NCBI GenBank assembly: GCA_024734495.1
Contig: JALMQS010000187.1
Span: forward strand, 8,481,055-8,545,054
Source of the DNA: Forficula auricularia
Lineage: Eukaryota; Arthropoda; Insecta; Dermaptera; Forficulidae
Direction: 5' to 3'
Length of the DNA stretch: 64,000 nt
The position numbers and the translations under genes are program-made. The notes beneath the pieces are model-generated. The model was not told the origin of the DNA and searched no databases. It was given only the letters and a program-made list of their open reading frames with translations. Shown one piece after another: positions 34,238 to 45,104 of this stretch. Within the stretch, counting starts at the first letter, position 1. Each line of letters opens with the position of its first letter.

Positions 34238-34371
34238 GGGGCCGGTTTTTTTTTATTATTTTCAAATAAATTCACTTTGCTTCGTGCTGGGATCGAACTG
34301 ATGAAGTGGTTTGATGTTCTCCTAATCGGATTAGAAAAGTTGGCGATTTAGCCGATTGCGCTACCGGCCCC
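34238..34371 (-). mobile_element. tRNA-derived SINE with complementary ends
   Basis: Minus strand: GGGGCCGG, then A box TAGCGCAATCGG and B-box-like AGTTCGATCCC (complement of 34286-34297), an A/T-rich body, an A run, and finally CCGGCCCC. The first and last 8 bases (34364-34371 and 34238-34245) are perfect complements, like a tRNA acceptor stem left closed around a SINE body. Confidence 0.6.
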
Positions 34372-35519
34372 TCCTATTATTACTATTATTTAATAGAGTG
34401 AAATTTTATTATTAATAGAGTGAAATTTGTGAATTTTTTGCTGCGAATTTTAATGTTAAATATTTATATCCATTATAGATTCCATCGGAAGTATAAAAAA
34501 TCTTTTATTAGCCCCAATTTTCGAATAATTTTATAAAGACGAAATAATCTAGACAAAAAATAAGGACGTCCATAAACATACCATGAAAAAGTTAAAAAAT
34601 AAGATATAGGTACGTAAATATTTTAAATTTATCGTGAAATAACAAAGCCAAAAGGCATTGACATTATATTGACTTATCTTTTTGAAAATAAATTTCCTCC
34701 AATATTTCTAGAATTTCTTTTATTTTCGAAATTCCTCCAGCTCGTCCATAAAATAACTACGATATAAAAGATAATGTTTCTAAATAACACATCTATCTAT
34801 TATATTTTGAAGAAAACTTGGATAAAATATTCTCTAACCTGATTTCATAATAGTAGTAGTAATAAAAGTTAATCAAATTCTTCAATATTTAATAATAATA
34901 GGGAGTGAATAAAAATGGAGCAATCGCTTAGTAATATTAAAGAAAGCTTTAAAATATTGATTGAAAATCAATCAACTGCCAATGGGAACATTTCATAAAC
35001 AAGCCAAGTCAAATTCTGATCGATGCAATTGCGAATGGCAGTAAATTATAGAGTGAATTATCAATAAATTCCCGAGGTTTTTATTTTCTTTTGATTATCA
35101 TTGAGATTCATTTAGAAAGAATACTCTTTTTATAGGCATGATAAAAATTTCAATTTGTTGAATAAATTTCGAGAAGATATTTAGAAACAGTTAACCTTTT
35201 GGACTTGTACAAGAATATATTTATTCGAAATTTCAAAAGATAAATTCGATAATTTTATTTCTGACGAAAATGTCCTCATCTTAAAGAGATCCTCTACAAA
35301 AGCAAATATAATTAGAGCCAATAGGCGTGAAAGAATACTATACATTAGTTGAAGAGGCATTCCATCGTTCTGCCACATTCCTGGGGCGTCGAAATCCATT
35401 TTACTGGATTTTTTTATTTAACTTGATTTCTCTGTCTTTTTGTCTGGGTGGAATCTTGTAGTCGAATTTTTTGAAGTTTCGCACACGTACTTATTTCCGA
35501 TGCAAATCCAATATTTCTC
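34372..35519. other. No recognisable feature
   Basis: AT-rich sequence without gene, RNA or repeat partner. Confidence 0.4.
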
Positions 35520-36360
35520 CCACGCTCTTTATTATCTATATTAATGACTTGAAATTTTCCCTCCTATCTAATACATTGTTACGCAGACGATAGCACCCTC
35601 CATATCGCTCAATCTTTAGAAAACATAGCTCCCTCGATAAATTTAGATTTAATCAGGCTTAAAAATTTGGGATCTCACAACTTTATAAACTTTAATGGTG
35701 GCAAAACGCAATGGCGTCTAATTCCTAGGCGCATAGATAGGAACCTTCCTGACATTTCTTTTGATTCGAGCTCATTGGAATTTCGTGACAAAATAATGTT
35801 GGGTGTCACCTTAGGTTCTGACCTTTCTTGGAATGACCATATTATCTAAGTAGCAAAAGCTGCAGCATGTACGCTTGGCTTTCTTTTCCGAACCAAACGC
35901 TTTTTCATCCCCACTCAACTTCCTACCTTATACAATGCTCAAATTCGCCCCTGTCTCGAATTTGTGGAGAGGAGCTCCAAGCATTCTCTTGCTATCTTGG
36001 ATGCAATTCAGAGGCTGTCAGACTGATGGGAGATCCAACATTAACTGATACTCTCGACTCCCTAGCCCAACGTAAATCTGTCTTTTTTATAGATATTCCC
36101 ATGGCCTTTGTTCTGACGAGATAAAATCAATAATCCCTCCAAGGGCTTCATTTGCGCGAAATACACGATTTTCTAAGATTCAACACCCCTACGCGCTTAA
36201 ATTGGATACTAACCGAACAAACACATTCGCCAATTCGTTTATCCCTATGACTTCTAGAGACTGGAACTCTCTTTCTCCGACCGTCTTCCCAGCAACATAT
36301 AACCTTCTGTCTTTCAAGACTTTCATCCACAGATACCTTAGACTTCAACCCAATCCATAA
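35520..36360 (+). pseudogene. Non-LTR retrotransposon RT (family J), palm to C-terminus
   Basis: Starts inside the RT palm: LFIIYINDL, then after a frameshift CYADDSTLHIAQSLENI, with the YADD catalytic motif near 35585-35596. It continues SSLEFRDKIMLGVTLGSDLSWNDHI, a stop, AKAAACTLGFLFR and PTLYNAQIRPCLEF. After more shifts come SDEIKSIIPPRASFARNTRF, HPYALKL, FANSFIPMTSRDWNSL and FPATYNLLSFKTFIHRYL. This is the standard C-terminal half of a Jockey-superfamily RT protein. Several frameshifts and stops make it dead. Endonuclease and the first RT motifs are missing. Fragments of the same family lie at 13496-13727 and 51350-52215. The 60- and 85-codon ATG frames here are pieces of it or out-of-frame readings. 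Confidence 0.9.
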
Positions 36361-36596
36361 ATTTCTCCTTATTTTCACGATACAAGGGTCCACCGCTGAC
36401 TACAGAGGTTTTACCTTTTTGATGCAACTTCTTCTTATATCATTATATATAAAAAAATGCAATCAATTCCAAGATATACTCAATAGAGAAATATTTATTT
36501 CAAATATTTCATTATTCGTGTCCATGATTAATAATTAAAGGAATCGTAGGGAGTTGGACTTGACTTTAAATTAAATAGAAAGTTTTTATTTAAATA

Positions 36597-36637
36597 GGCC
36601 AAACGTTTCGTTGCTGGTTTGCAACTTCTTCAGTGGC
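36597..36637 (-). ncRNA. Candidate type I hammerhead ribozyme (family B)
   Basis: Minus strand: stem I GCCA, CUGAAGA, extra A, stem II GUUGC closed by GCAAC, GAAAC, cleavage triplet GUU, stem I partner UGGC. Stems I and II both differ completely from family A yet remain paired. Confidence 0.62.
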
Positions 36638-36763
36638 TCATTTATTAAACTTACTTGTCTGGGCTTTTGACTAAGAGAAAAACCATTGAGTGATTTGTGA
36701 GGATATTGTTTGAAAATGGTTTTCTCTTAGTCAAAACCCCAGGCAAATAAGTTTAATAAATGA

Positions 36764-36804
36764 GTCACTGAAGAAGTTGCTGAACCAGCAAAGAAACGTT
36801 TGGC
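36764..36804 (+). ncRNA. Hammerhead-like core, family B, mutated at the stem II base
   Basis: GUCA, CUGAAGA, A, GUUGC...GCAAA, GAAAC, GUU, UGGC. The closing stem II base next to GAAAC is A instead of C, which breaks the stem II pair beside the core. One stem I pair is G-U. Otherwise it is the same as the copy on the other arm. Confidence 0.5.
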
Positions 36805-36866
36805 CTATTTAAATAAAAAACTTTGTATTTAATTTAAAGTCAAGTCCAACTCCCTTCGATTCCTTT

Positions 36867-37431
36867 AATTAAAAATTTAATTCAAACTTTAAAAATTATA
36901 AATTTAAAAGAAACAAGAAATATCATGGATCACAAGTTAAAGAATTGACACCTTAAGTCTCAAAAGCTCGTTTATACCAGGCATCAATTAAAAAGCTATC
37001 GATTATGCAACCTTTGCACTGACAGTATACTGCTGCTTTTTAATGTTTCGTCACTAGGCAGACCTTACATTTCATGGCGTTTTTCCCCGAAAGGCAATGT
37101 TTTTGATAAAGAGTTAAGCTCGGGATTTGCCGTAATTGCCTCCCCTTAATCCTGTAAATTATTTTCTATATATGTAAATCTCTTTGATATCGCTGTTTCC
37201 TAGCCAACGTCAAATGCAAATTTCAGAGACGAAAATAAAAAGATATTAAAAATTGTTTTTTTAAAAACACGCTTTCACTTCAAAAGATATAAGCCGGACA
37301 AAAGCGAGTTAGGAGAAGGTTTGGTAGATAATGAATGAAATTTTTTCAACCTACTATACTTGGAAAAATATCCAACTAATATTATACTTATTAAATTGAA
37401 AGTTTTTGTGCCGAGGGTAGCAGAATTTTTA
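36867..37431. other. No recognisable feature
   Basis: No frame, RNA or repeat partner recognised. Confidence 0.4.
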
Positions 37432-37592
37432 TATATTGAAGGAGACAATAAAAGAGTGTGTCTTCTGGTGGAATTATAATAAAATTTATAATAAAATTTA
37501 TAAATTAATATATAAATTTCATTATAAATTTATAAATTTTATTATAATTCCAGCAGAAGACACACTCTTTTTATTGTCTCCTTCAATTATAC
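37432..37592. repeat. Near-perfect ~160-bp palindrome
   Basis: Both arms carry AGAGTGTGTCTTCTG or its complement, GGAGACAATAAA, and a run of AATTTATAA units at the centre. A transcript from either strand would fold into a long hairpin. No ends or TSD resolved. Confidence 0.8.
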
Positions 37593-37779
37593 TTATTACT
37601 ATTTAATATTAAATAAGCTAATGTGGTCATCCGGATGACTTTAGCATACACCTGGCCCCTCTCTTATATTTATTTAATAATATAATTTTTAATTATTTAC
37701 GCAACAACCCCCTTTTAATTTTGTGCCAATTAGCAATTAATAATTTCACCTTTTAATTATGAGTCTATTTTACTAGAAA

Positions 37780-39480
37780 TATCAGCTTTCTTCGAGTTTT
37801 GTTTGAAAATATTTTTGAACCGCCCCCTTTTTTGCTACTATCAATTTCAATTAGTGGGTCACTTTCATAAGGTCGGATAGGGTCCATATTATGCGAAATT
37901 TGGTACAAATCGATTAAAGGGTCTAAGACTTATATTGATAGTTAATTTTTAGTTAGTTAGGTGTTGGTTCTAGGTGAAACGTTTTATTATTATATTATAT
38001 TGATAGTTCTCTATTTTTGAAACCCCCGAATTTTGCCCCATCCCCTCTCCCCAAAATAACTATTTTTTAATATATGTTCATTTTATAGTAGGTAGGTACA
38101 TTTCATTTTTCTTAGTTTTTTAGTTTGAAACTTTTATCATTTAAATTTTTTATCCGCCCTCCCCCTCCTTTATTTTGGGTTCGATTTCAACTAAAATCTA
38201 ATCAGCTCTTAATCTCATTGCCTCAAAACTACATATGAAATTTCGGTTTATTCACATTAGTTTTTGAGCTAGAGCAATAGAACACAAAATTTGATAATGT
38301 ACTAACTGACATTTTGTCAAAATAATTAATATCTCGAAAAATATATTTCTTTCGATGTTCACTCATTAGGGTTTTATTATAGACCAAAATGCCATGGTTT
38401 TGCTCAATTCTTTTTGTTTGATAAATTTTCAAATTCTAGCCGAACAGCCGAATCGTTTAAACAAGTTTATGTATTAACGAGCTGCTCCAGGCGTGCCTTC
38501 GGCACGCCCTCTACAGCTCGGCCCTCCGGGCAGGTGGCCCTGGCGGGCGGCTTCTCGGAATGTGATAATTAGGTCTGTAATATATATTTGTAATATTTTG
38601 ACCCGCTTTCGCCCCCACGCACTCATTTTGGCTATTGATTTTTACAGCATACATTTTATATAGTCTTAAAAACTAACATTACAAAATTTAATCTATATCG
38701 AAGAGAGTATTAATTTTTTCCCCCCACTCACATTTTGGGAGGTTGAAATTATTTTTTAGATATTTGCAAATAAATAACTCTCAGTTTTCTAAAGAGTAAA
38801 TGTACTAAAAAGCTAAAAATTTCTATAATTTGCCCCCCCCCCTTTCGCCCCCATACAGTCAATTTTGATAGTTGATTTTTACAGGAATAGTTTCTTAAAG
38901 TAATAAATAATAACTCTACAAAATTTGATCAAGATAGAGAGAGTTTTAATTTTTGCCCCCACTCACATTTTGGATAGTTGGGAGTCGAATTTCAAAAAAA
39001 TCCTGAAATTACTTTTAGATATTTGTATTTAGAATTTTATTAAGTAAAAATCAAGTAGATATCTTATCGTTCTTAATTGAAAATGCATAATTAGTGTAAA
39101 TACATTGCAAAGATATTTTGCTCCTTTTGTCCTCTTTAGGGGTCGAATTTCAAAAAATCCTGAAAGGAGTTTTTAGATATTTTAATTTAGTATTTTTATA
39201 AGTAAAAAGCAAGTAGATATTTTATCGTCCTTAAGAGATATCGCATAATCAGTGAAAACACACTTTACCCCCTTTGACCCCCTTAGAGGTCGAATTTCGA
39301 AAAATCCTATCTTAGTGAGCCCCTATGCCATAGATGTAATATTCTCTCCAAATTTCATGTTTCTATGTCCAGTGGTTCTGGCTGTTTTGATGAGTGAGTA
39401 GAGTGAAGTGAGTGAGTGAGTGTACCGGGCAAAGAATTTTATACATATAATATATATAGATATTAGTAGGTATATGGTAA
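37780..39480. repeat. Large dispersed repeat (family L1) with C-tracts and a GC hairpin
   Basis: Parts match, often reversed, 44260-44900 and the sequence around the PLE at 52600-52680 and 55794-55990 (TTTGTCAAAAT, CTCGAAAAATATA, AATCTAATCAGCTCTTAATC and complement). It contains several CCCCC-rich patches (about 38028-38052, 38830-38846), repeated TTTTGGATAGTTG-type units, and ends near a GAGTGAGTGAGTG run (39395-39421). No protein frame. Class unknown. Confidence 0.55.
38479..38519. other. GC-rich cruciform/hairpin
   Basis: GAGCTG, CTCCA, GGCGTGCC, loop TTC, GGCACGCC, CTCTA, CAGCTC: an 8-bp inner stem, a 5x5 internal loop and a 6-bp outer stem, all perfectly paired. More GC-rich repeats (GGCCCTCCGGGC and GGCCCTGGCGGGC) follow to about 38555. 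The surroundings are about 70% AT. Confidence 0.7.
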
Positions 39481-39889
39481 AATTAGATAGATAATAAATC
39501 ACTATACATATAAATGAAAAAAAAATGTAAAATCAAATAGTCAATCAATTTATTTTCTTCTTCTTTATTTATTTATTTATTTATTTATTTTATTTAAGCA
39601 TATTTCGTTTAAAGAGCCAATTATAAATATTTATCAAGTTTGATTCGAGCGAACAGGTCATCATTTCACATATCTCACGGGTTATTGCAAACTCTTTACT
39701 GTTTCTAATAATTTTAAAATAAATTTCCTTTTAAGTAGTCTCGAACATTTCAAGTACACTTCACTTTCCACCTGTTAGTCAATATTGAATTTAGTGACTG
39801 CGACAAGAAAATTCAAACCTCTTTCTCCTTATTCGCTATTCGAGGAAATGTTTATCAATAAATAATAATATAATTATTTTTTAAAGAAT
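39481..39889. other. Unassigned; (TTTA)n tract
   Basis: A (TTTA)n run lies at about 39565-39596. Nothing else recognised. Confidence 0.45.
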
Positions 39890-40150
39890 TGAGTATCTAT
39901 TTGAGAAAGAAAGATTGAATTTTTCTCAAAATCAACTTGTAATATAGGTATAATCAATTAATTTTATGAACATGAATTTAGATCGTATCAAAGATTTTAA
40001 TAGATATGTTTATATTGCATGTAGAAGGGTCTTGTCTCCTCGGGAGTCGAACCCAAGCACTAGTAAGCTTTCTGGGCAACTAGTCAGACCCTTAAGAACT
40101 CACCTCCAAATATTTTGATTATATTATTATAAGAAAGAAATTAAATTCTT
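39890..40150. mobile_element. Probable TIR element with tRNA-like core, copy 1
   Basis: The core 40025-40093 matches that of 57485-57740. The flanks contain AAGAAAGATTGAATTT on the left and AAGAAAGAAATTAAATTC on the right. They resemble the TIR words of the other copy, but the ends are degraded and not clearly inverted here. Confidence 0.4.
40025..40093 (-). ncRNA. tRNA-like three-way-junction RNA module, copy 1
   Basis: Minus strand: closing stem AAGGGTCT/AGACCCTT (8 bp), hairpin with ACTAGT/ACTAGT, and a T-arm-like hairpin holding B box GGTTCGACTCC. No anticodon arm. The second copy at 57545-57614 keeps all three helices with changed bases. Confidence 0.5.
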
Positions 40151-40289
40151 TTATAAAAACGATCAGAAATACGTTTTATAAGGTAACGTTTTTTTATTCT
40201 TCAATGAAAAAAATTGAAAAAATATCTATAAATATTTTGGAATATTTTTACTTAGAGAAAGTGGTGTAGGGTTTAGGTGAAACATGATA

Positions 40290-40650
40290 TTAATTAATAA
40301 AGTAAAGGGTGTGTATTTATTTATTTATTTATTTACCTAGATTTTTTATATTTATATTTATGTATTTTTATATTAAAAAAAGAAAATTTTTTGTAAATTT
40401 TTTTTTAAATTTTAATTTTATTGATGTTTTTCTTGTGTTATATTGGTATGCATGATTTGAATCTTATATTTTGTTATATTGGTGCTTATGATTTAGATGT
40501 TAAAAATTGTGATCGCTCGTTCAATTATTATTAGATTTAAACTTCTGATGATGGACTAATAATCTGAAATATATTGATTTTGTATAAACCTCATTGAGTT
40601 TTATTTCATTCACTGTGAAACTACACACCCTTTACTTTATTAATTTTGGA
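40290..40650. repeat. Weak Penelope-type inverted repeat remnant
   Basis: ACACACCCTTTACTTTATTA occurs at 40621 and as its complement near 40292-40312. Between them CTTCTGATGATGGACTAATA (40549) followed by ATCTGAAATAT resembles an eroded hammerhead-like core (CUGAUGA ... GAAA). Stem I cannot be formed. Confidence 0.4.
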
Positions 40651-40795
40651 ATATCTTGACAAAACTGAAAATTGTTTTGGATATATAATTTAGGGAATTA
40701 GATATATAAATTAAAATAAAATAATCGTTTCCAAAATAATCATGTGATTAAAATTTCAATTCAGATTTTTGATTTCGAGTAAAATGAAAACCTAT

Positions 40796-41157
40796 AAGGG
40801 GCCGTCCATAAATTACGTCACACCAATTTCAAGATCTTTGACCCCCCTCCTTCTCCCTGAGTCACATTTTGTCACAATTTCATTGAGCCCCCATTGAGTA
40901 TTGTGACGTCACCCTATCACTTTCATACCTAATTGTTAGAACATTTAAGAGGTCAAGATTTATTTTACCAACATTTTGAGGTTGGAACAATATAATAGCT
41001 TAAAATCTAAAAAATATAATTTAAAATTAAAAAAATAATCATTTGACTTTTGTATAATCACAATTGTTAAGATCACCGGCCCCCTGTAACATTTTGTCAC
41101 AAATCTGAGATGCCCCCTCCCCCTTACTGTGTGATGTAATTTATGGACGGCCCCTTA
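40796..41157. mobile_element. MITE with GGGGCCGTCCATAAATTACG ends (family M2)
   Basis: The left end AAGGGGCCGTCCATAAATT, followed by ACGTCAC, is mirrored by the right end GTGATGTAATTTATGGACGG followed by CCCCTTA. The near-perfect TIR is about 28 bp. The interior keeps inverted CCCCC patches. It encodes nothing. TSD unclear because the edges merge with AT-rich DNA. Confidence 0.85.
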
Positions 41158-41830
41158 CCATAAAATAATGTTAATAATAATAATATGCAATCGAAAAAAA
41201 AGTAAAACTTTTTCAAGACTCGGTATTTGTTTTCTGCAAATATAAGAGATTTGGTATTTTTTTTCTCAGCGTTTACCTTAAGTTAGAAAGTTGACACTTG
41301 ACACGGAAGAGCAGATTATTAATTTAAACTTAAATTCTAAGTAAAATAATTATTTTTTTTAAAAATGTTAATACATTTTGGAAAAACAGACTATCTCATC
41401 TTGATTGTGTTTTAATTATTAAAATTATTTAGCATGTATAAAATTAATCTTTTATTTAAATATTTTTTTATTTTAGTTATTAGTTGACTCAATGAATTTA
41501 GACCAAAGTTTTGATTTTTTTAATGCATTATATTAGAATCCATTTAGCCGATTCCTATGTAGTACGATACCTACTTTATTTTAGTGTAAAAATTGTAGGT
41601 CAAGGAACCGGATTAGATCCGCTCAAATTTTTGCAGAGAACTGCCCTTCTGATTCATCATCGTCATCATGATGCACATGATACACGATACAAATTCAACT
41701 AAACCAGCCCCCACTCCCCCCGAAAAATTCTTAATTAAGATACAATTTTTAGAAATGATATAAATTATAAATCGAGTTCTCAGTGGTGTGCTGTGAAATT
41801 TGATGATATAGAAGCTGTGTATTCCCCGTA
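41158..41830. other. No recognisable feature
   Basis: AT-rich spacer between two MITEs. Short frames lack motifs. Confidence 0.4.
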
Positions 41831-42083
41831 AAGGGGCCATTCATAAAATAGAAGGGAGGGAGGGGTATTGCTTACAAGGGGGGTCTAAGGAAACATGACG
41901 TTCGCAGTTATCAATTTTATTTTAATTTTTTTCTTAACTTGGCAGCAACAAATCGTTTATAGGTGGGGGTCTAGCTTTTGTGACGTCATATGTGTTAGGA
42001 GGGTTGCAGAAAGTGTGACGTAGCGTGATAAAGGGGGGTCCAAAGAGGCAAAATTTTGCGTGACGTATTTTATGAATGGCTCC
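41831..42083. mobile_element. MITE with AAGGGGCCATTCATAAAATA ends (related to M2)
   Basis: The right end, read inward, is GGAGCCATTCATAAAATACG followed by TCACGC. It shares the GGGGCC..TCATAAA.TACGTCAC pattern with 40796-41157. It lies directly against the zinc-finger hAT relic. Confidence 0.8.
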
Positions 42084-42084
42084 A

Positions 42085-42800
42085 AAGTCGTCATTTATTT
42101 TATCATAAGAATCGCTTGTCTTTGATTCCATTTAAGAATTTAAAAGCTCTTTTTCTATTGAAAGCCACCCTAGTGACGACAATCTTTCCTCTGATTGAAC
42201 GTTCCTTGCGAATGTATGAATTCGCTTCATGGCTGAAAAATTGCGCTCAAGAGACGCACTGATAAAAATTAATGATTTTAAATCATATAATTCTTATAGT
42301 ACATCTTTGTTCAGATCGTCATTAATTATAATATTTTTTATACCTAGACCTATTGCAATTCACTACTTAATTTAGATAAATCAAAAAATTCTCCATAAAA
42401 TTTACCCAAAGAATTAAAACAGTTTTTCATAATCTTAAATTTATTAACTTCTAAAAGTGATAACAGTTCTAAAGATTTTTATGTCTGAAAATCTATTAAT
42501 ACACAATATTGTATCAATGTATCCATTATTTAATAAAAGAGACGTTTATAACTGCTTTTGAGACCACATATCAAAAAGTCTCATTCGTTATTTTGGTTGT
42601 TGCTTGGCAAGGCCAACAAAACAATTTTTGCATTTTTATGGAACCACAAATCCATTTTTTGTCTTCATAAATTTTATCGCGAAAATGTTGAACAAATTTT
42701 TTTGTTGAAGTATTTATATTTAATTTAGGTATTCGACTTTCGCTTTTAATAATGTTTTCTTTTGATTATGCGATTTTGAGTCAAAAATTTTTTAAAATAA
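42085..42800 (-). pseudogene. hAT transposase with N-terminal TTF-type zinc finger, degraded
   Basis: Minus strand, N to C: a zinc-finger-like part near 42720-42600 reads FVQHFRDKIYEDKKWICGS followed by KLFCWPC. This matches the F...Y....W...........FCfpC pattern of the TTF-type finger found in ZMYM-like hAT proteins, where it is expected to bind DNA. About 350 bp on, at 42262-42134, is SASLERNFSAMKRIHTFARN, then SEERLSSLGWLSIEKELLNS and a TAA stop at 42132-42134: the C-terminal hAT dimerisation domain (SasaERsFSalkrIktylRn.....RL..La.l.i). The catalytic middle is deleted and the two parts are not in one frame. It differs from the ZBED5-like copy at 20976-21270, so the genome carries at least two hAT lineages. 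Confidence 0.78.
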
Positions 42801-42920
42801 ATTTTCAATATCACAAATTACATTCTGAATCGGTAGCCATGATATAAGAACTAAAATTAAAAATAAAATTATAATAAGTTACTTGATCAAATAAAATGTG
42901 CGGTGGCGGGTGGATATTAA

Positions 42921-43510
42921 GGGGGTCCTTATTTTGCCTATTTTCGAATTTTTACGCTGAGAGAGGTTGGAAATAAATTTTAAAAAAATATCTCTTAAGT
43001 TTCAAGTCTCTATCTCAATTTTAACCTGTGCCGCACACCGATGCAACTTTTTCATCTAAATAACATGGGGTTTTGGCATTGAAATATCAATTTTTTATTC
43101 CGCCCAAGACAATGGTTCAAAAAATTTGAAACTCTGTAAACTTTATCCTTATAATAGTGGCTATCCTTCAGAATTTTTACAGATTTTTAGCTATTATAAT
43201 TTTGGAGTCAATAACTTATTAACACTAAGATATTATAGTAGTATTTTATCTAGCTCTAGCTCCAAAGTTATAATAGCTAAAAATCTGTAAAAATTCTGAA
43301 GGATAGCGACTATTATAAGGATAAAATGTACAGGGTTTCAAATTTTTTGAGCTATTGCTTTGGCCGGAATAAAAAATTGATCGTTCAATACCAAAAATCC
43401 ATGTTATTTTAGCTTGTATCGCTGTTCGGCAAAGATTAAAATTGGGATTGAGACTTGAAACTTAAAAAATAGAATAAAAATTCTAAAATACCCAAAATAA
43501 GGACCACCCT
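42921..43510. mobile_element. Palindromic MITE (family P1), copy 2
   Basis: The left end GGGGGTCCTTATTTTG is mirrored by CAAAATAAGGACCACCCT at 43493-43510. The arms hold complementary copies of TTCAGAATTTTTACAGATTT and AATTATAATAGC motifs. It is homologous to 32516-33022. No coding sequence. Confidence 0.85.
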
Positions 43511-44033
43511 AGTGAATATACATCCTTGTACAAAATATTCAGAAATTTAGATATGTTTGAAGTTTATTTAATTAATAAAAACTCATCAAAAAAAAGATCA
43601 GATGTACATTTCTTTTCAAAAATTTATATGAATGTTTTGAAAAGATTTTTACGAGTAGGTATATTAAATATCATTGATATTACTTTAAAGCAGTAGTTCC
43701 TAACCTAAGGGTATTTACCCCCATGGGGGTAAAATAGCTACTTGGAGGGGGTAATCAGACTAATTAATATATGTTGACGGTAACGGTTTCAGCTAGGAAG
43801 GCTCACAGCCGGCCAATGCGGTTGCTCACTCATTTGAGGTTTGTCTAGATATGGACTTACCATAATATTACTTTATTTTTTTCTCAAACAGGGATAATTT
43901 CAAGTGTTTATTCCAAATAAAAAAAATTAGCAACTTATATATGATTTACAAAGAGAGAATTATATTCAGCAAAGTATTTATGATTCAAAAAGTTAGTCTA
44001 TTTTTTGTGAAGTGATTAACAAAGAAAAATAAT
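43511..44033. other. Unassigned; one hAT-type end near 43692
   Basis: AGTAGTTCCTAACCTAAGGG near 43692 resembles the CAGTGGTTCCCAACC hAT terminus. The partner end was not found. Confidence 0.35.
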
Positions 44034-44236
44034 TAAGTGGTAATGATTTTTTATTACTCTTAACTGAGCTAAACTATTAATACTACTATATATCACTAGC
44101 ATGAACTCAGGTAAGAAATTAATCTCCTCCCAGGAGGACCTAGTAAATCACGCAAAAAAATAAATATTTGCTCATTGTGCTTTAAAATGTCTAAATTGCG
44201 GAGAAAAATATTTTTCAACTATGATTTTTTACTTTC
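44034..44236 (+). repeat. Direct repeat, copy 1 (~205 bp)
   Basis: Shares ATGATTTTTxATTACTCTTA, the ACTATTAATACTA region, CTCCCAGG and AATAAATATTTGCTCATT with 45177-45385, same order and strand. The two copies are about 1.14 kb apart. They could be degraded LTRs or a local duplication. Confidence 0.7.
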
Positions 44237-45104
44237 CCATACAGTGCATGGACAAGTATTGTAATTGTGCATGAAAAAAGTGTTTTTTGCTTCTTTTTTT
44301 TTCAAAATATCTAAAAAACGGCTGAAAATATTTTGATTAAAAAAATTGGGCGAAACCATGCCATTTCGGTCTTCAAAAAAACTCTAATAAATGAAGGTCA
44401 AAAAATTATATTTTTCGAGTTAATAACTATTTTGTCAAAATGTCTGTTATTCTGTTAGTCTGTTAGTCTGTGCGTTACCAAATTTTGTGGACGAGCTAGC
44501 TTAAAAACTGAGTGAATATCAAAACCAAATTTCATACGTAGTTTTGGTGCATTGAGATTAAGAGCTGATTAGATTTTGGTGCATATCTACCCAAAATTAA
44601 GGGGGGGGGGGGGGGTAATTTAAAATTATAATATTTTCAAACTAAAGAAACAAAAAAAATGAAATATATTATAAATTGAACCTATAATAACGAAAATATT
44701 TTTTTTTCTGGAGCCAGAATTAGGGGGGGGGGGGTCAAAATATAAAAATCTAGCCCATTTGAGCACTCAAATTTTCTATACATAATCAGTAGGCTGCCAG
44801 AAGACAAAACATGCAAAAACTAACAGCCCAAAATGGAAGGGGGGGGGGGTTGTAGGGTCAAAAAATTAAAATCTAGGCCCTTGTACCCAACTCTACAGAA
44901 GTGTATCTATTTTTTTGTATTTTTAATCGCGTCCAGAAATTCACTAAAATTTAGCTCACAATTAACTTTGCCGAGGAATCACTTAATAATTTTTTCCAAA
45001 AAACCAGACAAAATGACCCGGACACCTGAACCATACCTTCAAAAAAGGGAAAATTAATAAAAAAAAATTCAAAATAATGAAATTTCATCTAAATTTAAAG
45101 GGAT
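44237..45104. repeat. Family L1 repeat with three poly-G tracts
   Basis: Reverse-oriented match to 37780-39480 and to the DNA around the PLE at 52600/55990. It contains G-runs at about 44601-44616, 44723-44735 and 44839-44849, and repeated CTGTTAGTCTGTTAGTCTG units (44451-44472). A 74-codon frame at 44833 begins in a G-run and is not a gene. Confidence 0.6.

Larger units (their letters stand above)
36529..36866. mobile_element. Penelope-type inverted repeat (family B)
   Basis: Arms of about 150-165 bp are reverse complements. The outer ends are AATTAAAGGAATCG and its complement; the loop side carries TTTTGACTAAGAGAAAAACC and its complement. Each arm has a hammerhead-like core. There is no coding sequence. 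It has the same layout as 18328-18740 but an unrelated body. Confidence 0.75.

Noticed and set aside
35867..36124. 85-codon + frame as a separate gene
   Set aside because: It is a frameshifted reading of the family J RT fragment.
40549..40590. Hammerhead from CUGAUGA...GAAA
   Set aside because: Stem I cannot pair and stem II is weak. Kept only as an eroded remnant.
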